Assembly (NCBI RefSeq): GCF_018128545.1
Contig: NZ_JAGSND010000019.1
Location: forward strand, 19,573 to 83,572
From: Sinanaerobacter chloroacetimidivorans
GTDB lineage: Bacteria; Bacillota; Clostridia; Peptostreptococcales; Anaerovoracaceae
DNA length: 64,000 nucleotides
Direction of reading: 5' to 3'
In this document: positions 52,850-60,023 of the stretch, piece by piece
Position numbering within the stretch: the stretch's first letter is position 1
How the letters are laid out: each line of letters opens with the position of its first letter
The notes under the pieces: model-generated
The model's database searches: none
What the model was told of the DNA's origin: nothing
What the model saw: the letters and a program-made list of their open reading frames with translations, nothing else
Program-made: the position numbers and the translations under genes

Positions 52850-52882
52850 AAAAGATAGAGGCGGGCCCCTATCTTCTTGTTT
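52850..52882. terminator. Bidirectional terminator beside the tRNA-Ser fragment
   Basis: AAGATAG (52851-52857) pairs with CTATCTT (52869-52875) with inner GG/CC pairs; A-rich flank on the left and TTGTTTTT on the right. On the minus strand it would end the tRNA-Ser transcript. Confidence 0.7.
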
Positions 52883-52883
52883 T

Positions 52884-52940
52884 TGGCGGAGAAGGTGGGA
52901 TTCGAACCCACGTGGGATTGCTCCCAAACTGATTTCGAGT
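52884..52940 (-). tRNA. 3' fragment of tRNA-Ser (CGA), attachment-site remnant
   Basis: Read leftward, the bases from 52940 to 52884 give the anticodon loop ACTCGAAATCAG (anticodon CGA), a long variable arm (GGGA/TCCC), the T arm GTGGG-TTCGAAT-CCCAC, the acceptor strand CTTCTCC, discriminator G and an encoded CCA. The long variable arm and anticodon identify tRNA-Ser. The 5' half is missing: sequence right of 52940 no longer matches a tRNA. This is the pattern left when an element integrates into the 3' half of a tRNA gene; the intact gene is expected at the other end of the element, beyond the window. Confidence 0.82.
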
Positions 52941-53269
52941 TATTTGAGGGCAAGTTCCGATGAGATTATCAAGGTGACTTTGAGACACCTTGAAATCCAG
53001 CAAACCCGCATGAATCAAGGCTTTTCGGGCGAAAACCATGAAGTTGCCACGCTTCGGCTCAACCCCCGAATTTTACGGTTTTCAGAGCAAAGTGTAGAAA
53101 AAGCGTAGAAAAACAACCAGCGAAATAACCTTAAGATACTTTAGTTTCCTGGCATTTATAAAAACATAAACCACAGCGAACCCTACCATTGACATTGATT
53201 AAAACTGAATAACGCAAAACAGACAGAGCTGATATCTGTCTGCACCATCAATGCATTGGAGGGATGGAC
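52941..53269 (+). other. Non-coding left end of the element with inverted and tandem repeats
   Basis: No complete gene. It contains an inverted repeat TCAAGGTG (52969-52976) / CACCTTGA (52986-52993) and a tandem pair GTGTAGAAAAA GCGTAGAAAAA (53092-53113), which could be arm-type sites for a tyrosine recombinase. A reading frame without a start codon is open from the tRNA junction to a stop at 53106 and looks protein-like (ending FSEQSVEKA), possibly the tail of a broken gene. Confidence 0.5.
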
Positions 53270-53860
53270 ATGGCAACTGACTACTCTCACCTTCTGGCTG
53301 AATACCCGGAAAAGATATGTCACGACCAATTTTACAGAATTTGCAGAATAAGCAAACGAAAAGCCACATGGCTTTTAGAGAACGGGTATATCCCCTGCGA
53401 GGATACAGGGAAAAAGACCCGTAGGTTCAAAATCCGGATAACGGATGTGGTAGAATACCTTACCCGCTTAGAAGATTCTCCGGAGTCCCTGCTGACACCT
53501 CCCGGAATTTTTTCAAGCGGAATAAAATATAGACCCAAGCGTCGGGCAGAGGTTCAAATAGATGCGGGTAAATTCATGGAGATGCTAAAGAAAAAGTGGA
53601 GCAGCTTTCCGGATGCCCTTACCGTGGGCGATGTCATAAAAATGACGGGCTACAGCCAAACCGCAGTATCACAATGGATATCCAAAGAGAAATTATTCGG
53701 AGTGTGGTACTACAACAAATACTTGATACCAAAGGACTGCCTGATAGAATACATGGCAACCAAAGCTCACCGCATCACTCAGAAATCAAAGAAGCATATG
53801 GACTTGATACAACAGTACCAAGTTGGACAGACACCGACTGAATGTCGAAAAACCTCATAA
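53270..53860 (+). CDS. Element-encoded protein with two excisionase-like helix-turn-helix domains
   Basis: 196 residues with two DNA-binding-like units of the MerR/excisionase type: residues ~18-60 (DQFYRICRISKRKATWLLENGYIPCEDTGKKTRRFKI) and ~110-155 (LTVGDVIKMTGYSQTAVSQWISKEKLFGVWYYNKYLIPKDCLIEYM). ATG 53270 is 6 bases after GGAGGG. It is the first gene inside the element; a role in excision control or as an element regulator is plausible. A strong terminator follows. Confidence 0.7.
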   Translation: MATDYSHLLAEYPEKICHDQFYRICRISKRKATWLLENGYIPCEDTGKKTRRFKIRITDVVEYLTRLEDSPESLLTPPGIFSSGIKYRPKRRAEVQIDAGKFMEMLKKKWSSFPDALTVGDVIKMTGYSQTAVSQWISKEKLFGVWYYNKYLIPKDCLIEYMATKAHRITQKSKKHMDLIQQYQVGQTPTECRKTS

Positions 53861-53878
53861 TCAATTATCCAGTTAAAG

Positions 53879-53930
53879 AGCCGGAGAATCGGAGTGCAGA
53901 ATGCGCTTCAATTCCCCGGCTTTTTTTGTT
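53879..53930 (+). terminator. Long hairpin terminator
   Basis: AGCCGG (53879-53884) pairs with CCGGCT (53916-53921), with inner stems GAAT/ATTC and GGAGTGC/GCGCTTC, then seven T. Confidence 0.88.
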
Positions 53931-53949
53931 TTTCAGAAGGGAGGAAATC

Positions 53950-54183
53950 ATGTTAGTGCATTACAAGAAAAATAAAAAACCAGCTTGTTATGATTCGGAT
54001 TCCATCATAACAACAGGCAGAATACCGCCTGACGAGCGGCCCCACGGCCCGTTCAAGAGCTGTGGCAACTGCCCATATCCCTCGCATGGATTTATCTGTT
54101 ACGGCTCCGAGGGTGACTGCCTAAGAACAGATATGCAGAGGATTCACAGTAGAAATAAGCAGAAAAAGGAGGAACTCACATGA
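53950..54183 (+). CDS. Small cysteine-containing element protein
   Basis: 77 residues, hydrophilic, with a cluster SCGNCPYPSHGFICYGSEGDC that could bind a metal (four cysteines and a histidine). ATG 53950 follows GGGAGGAAATC. Overlaps the next gene by 4 bases, so it belongs to the same operon. No family recognised. Confidence 0.6.
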   Translation: MLVHYKKNKKPACYDSDSIITTGRIPPDERPHGPFKSCGNCPYPSHGFICYGSEGDCLRTDMQRIHSRNKQKKEELT

Positions 54184-54908
54184 GACATCAGCAAGAATTT
54201 CTGAAATTTATAAAAGAACAGTATCCGCCCGGCACCCGCATTCGGTTAACAGAAATGCAAGACCCCTATGCGCCTGTGCCGTCAGGTATGGAGGGAACAA
54301 TTAACTTTATTGACGATGCAGGCCAGTTCCACATGAAATGGGATAACGGCCGATCCCTCGCTCTCATCCCAGGCGTAGATAAATTTTCGGTTATCCCACA
54401 GCCCCTCCAAACGCTAAAGCTGTATATGCCTCTGGCTGTGATGCAGTATGAACGCGATGAATGGGGCTCTTTGGAGGAATACCCCTCGGAACTCGACCAG
54501 GGAACGATACTTTCCTATCACGACCGAATCCTTGCCGCCATCCTCAAGGAGCGGATGCCGGAGGAAACGGAACGAGGACTCATGGAATATTATCACGGGG
54601 ATGACAGCGTAAGTCAGAAAGTGAAGTCCCTCTTTTTCACAGTGGAGCAAGTTGGGAACAAGCTGATGGGTGTGGCTGAATGCCGGGTACAAGGGGATTT
54701 GAATGATGCGGAGCTGGAGCAGCTCAAAGATTATGCTTCTGGTCAGGCATCAGATGGTTTCGGTGAGGGCTTCGAGCAGCATCCGATTAAGATTGGCAGC
54801 GATGAACTATATGTCAGCCTTTGGACGGCGTCAAGGGACTGGAGCATAACGACAAAGGATGAATTAGAGGCTATGAGCCAGCAAATGGGAGGAATGCATC
54901 TTGGATAA
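54180..54908 (+). CDS. DUF4314/DUF6329-type element protein
   Basis: 242 residues. Residues ~14-65 match the DUF4314 pattern (YPPGTRIRLTEMQDPYAPVPSGMEGTINFIDDAGQFHMKWDNG...LIPGVDKF), a small beta-barrel; the C-terminal part resembles DUF6329 as often found fused or next to it in conjugative elements. No catalytic motif is seen. Overlaps the genes on both sides. Confidence 0.75.
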   Translation: MRHQQEFLKFIKEQYPPGTRIRLTEMQDPYAPVPSGMEGTINFIDDAGQFHMKWDNGRSLALIPGVDKFSVIPQPLQTLKLYMPLAVMQYERDEWGSLEEYPSELDQGTILSYHDRILAAILKERMPEETERGLMEYYHGDDSVSQKVKSLFFTVEQVGNKLMGVAECRVQGDLNDAELEQLKDYASGQASDGFGEGFEQHPIKIGSDELYVSLWTASRDWSITTKDELEAMSQQMGGMHLG

Positions 54909-56391
54909 ACAATCAAGGAATAGGCTTCCCGAACAGTGCCTGTTCATGAATGCGAATGGCGAAATTATGCGCATTGAATATGGGAAGCCAGGATTCAGCC
55001 GCTCCGAACTCAACACGGAGAATAGAAAGGCAAACCAGGTAATTGTCAACAGCTACAATGAGAAGCACGGCATTACAGCCGAACAGGTCGATACCATGCA
55101 TCAAGGGGCGCTGTTTGGCTGGAATGTTCCCCAGCTTTCCCAACAAGAGCATTCCGGCATGGAAGGCGGCCGTATTTTTGAAGTGGAAATTAGCCGCCCC
55201 GGTTCATTTGGTGCGGAGACTTCCTCCACTCTCAAGCTCCCTGCTACACCATACCAAATATTGGATGCGCTGGACAAGGCCCGCATCACCGATAAACGTG
55301 TCATCTATTCTACGAAAATCATAGGCTGCGAGCTGGACTATCTGCCTCAGTTTATCGGCACGAATGCGAACCTATATGAGCTGAATCATCTGACCGAGCG
55401 TTTGTCCTCATTAAACGAATGGGAGCTGGACTGCTTCGAGGGGATGGTCATGATGGATACCATCCGGACCCAATACTCCCCCATCGCAATAGACCGCCTC
55501 ATCAACATGACCCACAGCATGAAGGACTGCCATGTCGTCTATGAAGCCCATAACGACAGCACCCTCGGTAAATTTTATGCGGATAACGACTTTGTGCCGG
55601 AACTCGAAAATGTGCCGGATGAAATTTACGAATGCCTGGACTTCGGTAAAATTGGCAAAGAGATGCGTGAGGGCGAGGGTGGCGTATTCACTCCACATGG
55701 CTATGTGGTCCAAAATGGCGAGATTTCGCAGACCTACCATAGCGGTGATGCCGTCCCCTTGGAAAAACCGGATTATACCGTGCTTCTCCGTATCACCAAA
55801 GGGTATTTTAACGATCCGCAATATGATAACAATCTGGTTGCTTTCCTGAAGCTCCCCGCGGATGATGAGATGCTCTCTCAAGCCGTTGAAGCGGTGAAAG
55901 CAGCATCACCGGAGGAATGTGTATTCTCCGCTGCGGACTGCATGATACCCTCCCTTACTGAAAAAATCGAAGATTCCCTATATGAATCGGAGGGCGACAG
56001 ATACGGCTTGGTCAATGAATTGGCACAGCAGCTCCGCCACATCAAAGAGGAAAATGGTGTCCTGACCTACAAAGCGATGCTGGAAACAACCCCTGCGGAT
56101 ATTTCGTTAGAGGATGCGCTTGATCTTGCTTTTCTGACGGGGGAATTTGAGATTCTGTCCGAAACTGCTTCTCCCGCCGATTACGCTGAAAAGGAAGTTC
56201 AGAGGATGATGTCATTTGAAAGCGACGATGGCTTGGAGCAATTCTGCAACTTGGAAGGATACGGGCGGTATCTCATGGAGAAATACGGCATTGCCGAAAC
56301 CCCTTATGGACTGCTTGAACAACAAAATGGTCGGACGGTGGAGCAATGCCTTAACCGTCCAAGCCAGAGCCACGGCATGGAAATGAAATAG
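54901..56391 (+). CDS. ArdA-like antirestriction protein
   Basis: 496 residues, acidic overall. A central region (about 105-270: LPATPYQILDALDKA, LPQFIGTNANLYELNHLTERLSSLNEWE, FEGMVMMD) resembles ArdA-type antirestriction domains of conjugative elements, which mimic DNA to block type I restriction enzymes. The N-terminal ~100 residues and C-terminal ~200 residues are additional, and a LNRPSQSHGMEM tail is present. Starts at a TTG (54901) with GGGAGG upstream and overlaps the previous gene by 8 bases. ArdA assignment is from memory of element annotation and is moderately sure. Confidence 0.6.
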   Translation: MDKQSRNRLPEQCLFMNANGEIMRIEYGKPGFSRSELNTENRKANQVIVNSYNEKHGITAEQVDTMHQGALFGWNVPQLSQQEHSGMEGGRIFEVEISRPGSFGAETSSTLKLPATPYQILDALDKARITDKRVIYSTKIIGCELDYLPQFIGTNANLYELNHLTERLSSLNEWELDCFEGMVMMDTIRTQYSPIAIDRLINMTHSMKDCHVVYEAHNDSTLGKFYADNDFVPELENVPDEIYECLDFGKIGKEMREGEGGVFTPHGYVVQNGEISQTYHSGDAVPLEKPDYTVLLRITKGYFNDPQYDNNLVAFLKLPADDEMLSQAVEAVKAASPEECVFSAADCMIPSLTEKIEDSLYESEGDRYGLVNELAQQLRHIKEENGVLTYKAMLETTPADISLEDALDLAFLTGEFEILSETASPADYAEKEVQRMMSFESDDGLEQFCNLEGYGRYLMEKYGIAETPYGLLEQQNGRTVEQCLNRPSQSHGMEMK

Positions 56392-56469
56392 CAGAATCTT
56401 TGTCTGCATTTGGTATAGCTATTTTCATAAATCTGTGGCATGGTGTTGTGCTTGAAGGAGGTGAGCGGA

Positions 56470-56757
56470 ATGGAGCAATGGAAAGACTCCCTGCAAACTG
56501 CTCTGGATGATCGGCTCAATGCGGCATTTGCAGAGCTGGCGGAATCCAACGCCGATGTCCGAGATGCTATGAAACAGCAACTGGAGGCATCAATACTGTT
56601 AAAGGATCATCCCAAATACGATGATGAGCTGAAACAGATCGCAGACTCATACTTTGAAGCCATGCAGCTTTTATTAGGCGAATACAGTCAGCATATGTAC
56701 ATCCAGGGCGCCAAGGACTGTGTGACAGTTTTAAGGGAGCTTGGCGTAATCAAGTAG
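56470..56757 (+). CDS. Small helical element protein, unknown function
   Basis: 95 residues, mostly helical, acidic, no membrane segment; ends YIQGAKDCVTVLRELGVIK. A very strong GAAGGAGGTGAG site fixes ATG 56470. Not recognised; proteins of this size and ending are frequent in conjugative elements of Clostridia. Confidence 0.6.
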   Translation: MEQWKDSLQTALDDRLNAAFAELAESNADVRDAMKQQLEASILLKDHPKYDDELKQIADSYFEAMQLLLGEYSQHMYIQGAKDCVTVLRELGVIK

Positions 56758-56785
56758 CACAGGCAATGATGTCTGTGCTTTTTTA
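56755..56785 (+). terminator. Intrinsic terminator
   Basis: AGCACAG (56756-56762) pairs with CTGTGCT (56773-56779), followed by TTTTTT. A second stem-loop (GGCCG 56806-56810 with CGGCC 56827-56831, then seven T) lies just downstream. Confidence 0.82.
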
Positions 56786-56896
56786 GACCCCCAATATAGA
56801 AACAAGGCCGTTTCCCCGACAGGAGGCGGCCCTGTTTTTTTATGCCCTTTTTGCCTTGACTTCCTTTCCGGGGAAACAACCGGAAAGGAGGCAATG

Positions 56897-57229
56897 ATGC
56901 TCAAGGAGCAGCTTGCGGAGTATCTGCATCGTTATCATCACGGCGCCGAAAATGCCGTCACAAGCAAAATGATGGAATACGCATTCCACGTTTCAGGTAA
57001 GGAACTGCGTGACCTTGTCAATGCCCTGCGCCGTGAGGGTATCCCCATTGCCAGTGATCAAAGCGGCTATTTCTACGCAAAGACCGAGGCTGAAGTGCGC
57101 CTGACCATCCGGCACATGAAAAGCCGTATCAGCGGAATCAGCGCCGCCATCACCGGACTCAAGCGTTCCCTCACGGCGTTTGACGATACGCAGATACGCC
57201 TGCCGCTGGAGGGAGGTGATGACTCCTGA
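56897..57229 (+). CDS. Winged-helix-like element protein
   Basis: 110 residues. The first ~65 residues look like a winged helix (AVTSKMMEYAFHVSGKELRDLVNALRREGIPIASDQSGYFYAKT), followed by a helical tail (RLTIRHMKSRISGISAAITGLKRSL). Such proteins commonly precede the Dam-like methylase in these elements. ATG 56897 has GGAGG 5 bases upstream. Confidence 0.65.
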   Translation: MLKEQLAEYLHRYHHGAENAVTSKMMEYAFHVSGKELRDLVNALRREGIPIASDQSGYFYAKTEAEVRLTIRHMKSRISGISAAITGLKRSLTAFDDTQIRLPLEGGDDS

Positions 57230-58068
57230 ACAGCTTTATGTCTTGGATCGGTGGCAAGAAATCCCTGCGTGAGCTGATCGTCACCCTTTTTCCCCTCTAC
57301 TATGAAAGATACATCGAGGTATTCGGCGGGGGCGGCTGGATTCTTTTTCATAAGTTCCCCGGCAATGACTTTGAGGTGTACAACGATTTTAATGGGTTAT
57401 TGGTCAATCTTTACCGCTGTGTGCGGGATAAGCCAGAGGAACTCATGGACGCACTGCGTTATGTTCTCAATGCCCGTGCAGATTTTGACCATGTCAAAAA
57501 TACCCTTGCCCGTGACAGCCCTGCCTCGGATGTGCAGAAAGCCGCTTGGTTTTATCAGCTCATCCGCTACAGCTACGCATCGGGGCTGACGAGCTACGGC
57601 AGCCAGCCACATGATATTCGGTCCAATTTTCCGCTGATTGAGCAGGCCCACAGGCGGCTTGCCAAAGTGGTCGTTGAAAACAAGGACTTTGAGAAGCTGA
57701 TTGGGCAGTATGACCGCCCCGTTAGTTTCTTCTACTGTGACCCGCCGTACTTTGAAACAGAGAACTACTACAAAAACGTAGGCGAGGATGGCTTTACAGA
57801 AAAAGACCATATCCGCCTGCGGGATGCACTGCTGCGGATTGAGGGCAAATTCCTGCTGTCCTACAATGACTGCGAATTTATCCGGGAGCTATATGATACA
57901 CCGGGCATTCAAATCGACTCCTATACCCGAATCAACAACATCAAGCAAAGGTATGACAATGGGGCGCAGTTCCCTGAAATCCTCATTGCCAACTACGATA
58001 TGCGAGAACGGACGAGGGAGGCTCCTTCACAGCTCAACTTATTTGATGACGGAGGGATTGAACTCTGA
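57226..58068 (+). CDS. DNA adenine methylase (Dam/D12 class), probable CTG start
   Basis: N6-adenine methyltransferase, 280 residues from the proposed start. Motifs: WIGGKKSLREL near the N-terminus, SAM-binding YIEVFGGGGWILF (FxGxG), catalytic FFYCDPPY and the SYNDCEFIREL segment. The first ATG is 57238, but the ribosome site GGAGGTGA (57212-57219) is 18 bases from it and 6 bases from CTG 57226, which would give LNSFMSWIGGKK, matching family members that begin MNSF-x-W-x-GGKK. Protects the element from restriction or alters host methylation; its recognition site, possibly GATC, is not known. Confidence 0.88.
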   Translation: MNSFMSWIGGKKSLRELIVTLFPLYYERYIEVFGGGGWILFHKFPGNDFEVYNDFNGLLVNLYRCVRDKPEELMDALRYVLNARADFDHVKNTLARDSPASDVQKAAWFYQLIRYSYASGLTSYGSQPHDIRSNFPLIEQAHRRLAKVVVENKDFEKLIGQYDRPVSFFYCDPPYFETENYYKNVGEDGFTEKDHIRLRDALLRIEGKFLLSYNDCEFIRELYDTPGIQIDSYTRINNIKQRYDNGAQFPEILIANYDMRERTREAPSQLNLFDDGGIEL

Positions 58069-58131
58069 CCGGAAGCAGAAAACAAAATTCGCCCCATATC
58101 AAGGGGCAAACATTTTAAGGAGGAACAGACC

Positions 58132-58704
58132 ATGAAAAATCATCAGAAGAAAACCGAGCAGACCCTGCAAATCCCTCTTGTTATTCAGCAGCGGTGCGGG
58201 TTTACCGATGCCGAAACCCTTGCAGTGATGGCTGCCGATGGTGTATGCGTTATCCACAAGGGTAAGATGACGGCGCTGGAGCTTATCCGTGTTATCACCG
58301 CACTCAGTGAACTGGCAAGCGATATGACGATCCATCTCGCCAAAGCCTGCGGCCTCTGCAATAACTGCGGCGATGAAAATCCTGAAGCTGGTACGGAATG
58401 CGGCTGTGGCAACAACCCCGCCGAGTGGGTGGCTAACTGCTCCCTCTGCCATGATCTGCTGGACGAGAGCCAGAGCATCCATATTCCCGACTATCTGCTG
58501 GAGGAAGCGGGTATTCCCGAGGGTGCCAAGCTGGAAGCCTATACCGATGGGGACAGCGGTGAAATCACGGTGGTGGAGGCGGACATCCAGCAGGACATCA
58601 ACGATGTGCCTCCCTGCATTCTTTCAATGCTGGCGCAGAGCGGCATCTGCCTTGCGGCATTGGATGAACTGATTATGCAGGAAAGCATCATCTATGGCAA
58701 ATAA
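58132..58704 (+). CDS. Element protein with zinc-ribbon-like cysteine cluster and AbrB-like tail
   Basis: 190 residues. A helical N-terminal part, a cysteine cluster at about 80-115 (CGLCNNCG, CGCGNN, CSLCHDLL; seven or more cysteines spaced as CxxC pairs) and a C-terminal stretch (IHIPDYLLEEAGIPEGAKLEAYTDGDSGEITVVEAD) resembling an AbrB/SpoVT swapped-hairpin DNA-binding domain. The combination suggests a zinc-dependent regulator. Strong AAGGAGG site. Confidence 0.62.
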   Translation: MKNHQKKTEQTLQIPLVIQQRCGFTDAETLAVMAADGVCVIHKGKMTALELIRVITALSELASDMTIHLAKACGLCNNCGDENPEAGTECGCGNNPAEWVANCSLCHDLLDESQSIHIPDYLLEEAGIPEGAKLEAYTDGDSGEITVVEADIQQDINDVPPCILSMLAQSGICLAALDELIMQESIIYGK

Positions 58705-58745
58705 CCCGTATTCGCTCTCCAAAACACCGCTTGGGAGGTGAGAAT

Positions 58746-59300
58746 ATGCCGGGGATTTCCCTGAAAAACGGCCTCATTTCTTATTACGGAAACCCGGCCG
58801 GTTATACAGAAAAAGAAAATGCAGTTGTGGACAACATCTTTCAGAGCAATGAGCTGTCTGCTTGGCTGAAAAGCCGTTCCCTAACACCGCAGTGGACGGA
58901 TGGCGTGATGGAGCGGCTTCTTGCCGGGGAACGGCTGGGTGGTATCGAAACTGCTGCTCCGCTGAAAAATGTTCGCATCTGGCAGCTCAAGCCCGACGTG
59001 GATATCCACATGAAATTTATTTCCTATGAGGAAATGGTGCGGAAGTTCGGAGAACCGTCTCCCGGAAATTACCGTATCGCCTATGACGGCCAGCTTGATA
59101 CCAATGATCCAGAAACTATCTACGAGCGGTACAGCATACGGCAGCCTCCCGGCTTTTTAGGGAATCCACTCTCCATGTCAGACATCATTGAGCTATACAA
59201 CGCTGCCGGAAGCGAGTTCTACTATGCGGACCGTAAGGTATTCCGGCAGATCGAATTTGAATCACCCGAACCCATCCAAACCATGGACATGAGTATGTAG
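58746..59300 (+). CDS. YodL-like domain element protein
   Basis: 184 residues. The C-terminal half (VRIWQLKPDVDIHMKFISYEEM, YRIAYDGQL, ERYSIRQPPGFLGNPLSMSDIIELYNAAGSEFYYADRKVFRQIEF) follows the YodL-domain pattern often seen in conjugative-element proteins. Function unknown. ATG 58746 follows GGGAGGTGAG. A small hairpin (GCAGCC/GGCTGT, 59301-59315) then T-rich sequence follows. Confidence 0.68.
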   Translation: MPGISLKNGLISYYGNPAGYTEKENAVVDNIFQSNELSAWLKSRSLTPQWTDGVMERLLAGERLGGIETAAPLKNVRIWQLKPDVDIHMKFISYEEMVRKFGEPSPGNYRIAYDGQLDTNDPETIYERYSIRQPPGFLGNPLSMSDIIELYNAAGSEFYYADRKVFRQIEFESPEPIQTMDMSM

Positions 59301-59356
59301 GCAGCCTTGGGCTGTCTTTTCTTATGCCCGCCATCAATAGAACGGAGGAAAACCAT

Positions 59357-59620
59357 ATGATTTATGTTATCAAAAAAGTAAAGGCTGCGGTTTCTCATAA
59401 GCTGACGGCGGCAAAGGACACCGCCGCCAGACTTGCATTCCGCGGCAGGCGCATTCTCTCAGAGAGTGCCGGGGAGGGCTACATCGACACGGCCATTAAA
59501 ATCCTGCTGGCCGTTGTCATTGGCGCCCTGCTCCTTGCAGGGCTCTACGCACTGTTTGGCGAAACCGTGCTGCCGACTCTGACTCAGCGTATCAAGGAGA
59601 TGTTCAACTACGCCGGTTAA
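59357..59620 (+). CDS. DUF6133-like small membrane protein
   Basis: 87 residues with one membrane segment (about 50-70, ILLAVVIGALLLAGLYALFG), a basic N-terminus and the pattern of small membrane proteins that precede SpoVG-like genes in Clostridia conjugative elements. Possibly a pilin-like or channel component of the transfer machine, but this is inference. Confidence 0.68.
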   Translation: MIYVIKKVKAAVSHKLTAAKDTAARLAFRGRRILSESAGEGYIDTAIKILLAVVIGALLLAGLYALFGETVLPTLTQRIKEMFNYAG

Positions 59621-59653
59621 GAGTACCGGCAATTTTAAGAAGGAGGAAAAACC

Positions 59654-60013
59654 ATGCCTAAGAATACAACACCGGCTGTCCCCAAGTACGATGTGAAAAT
59701 CCATTCCATCCGCCCGGAGGGAAGCTGCAAGGCCACCGCCTCGGTTAACATCTACAGTGATTTTGCCGTGCGGGGCATCAAGATCATGGACGGCTCCAAG
59801 GGGCTGTTTGTCTCCATGCCCAGCTATAAAGCCGGAAACGGTGAGTACAAGGATATCTGCTTCCCTTGCACCAAAGAAGCCAAAGCAGAATTTGACAAGG
59901 CGGTCATCGGTGCCTACCAGCAGGCGCTCACCCAAGGGCAGACCGCCGTACAGAAACAGGAATCTCCCGAACCCCAGCAGGAGCAAAGCCAGCCTGTCAT
60001 GGGTGGGATGTAG
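59654..60013 (+). CDS. SpoVG-like protein
   Basis: 119 residues. The first ~85 residues follow SpoVG (DVKIHSIRPEGSCKATASVNIYSDFAVRGIKIMDGSKGLFVSMPS, then FPCTKEAKAEFDKAVIGAYQQAL), ending in a Gln/Glu/Pro-rich tail. SpoVG binds nucleic acid and tunes septation and gene expression; conjugative elements carry divergent copies. Ten bases before the SLH gene. Confidence 0.85.
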   Translation: MPKNTTPAVPKYDVKIHSIRPEGSCKATASVNIYSDFAVRGIKIMDGSKGLFVSMPSYKAGNGEYKDICFPCTKEAKAEFDKAVIGAYQQALTQGQTAVQKQESPEPQQEQSQPVMGGM

Positions 60014-60023
60014 GAGGTAGACG

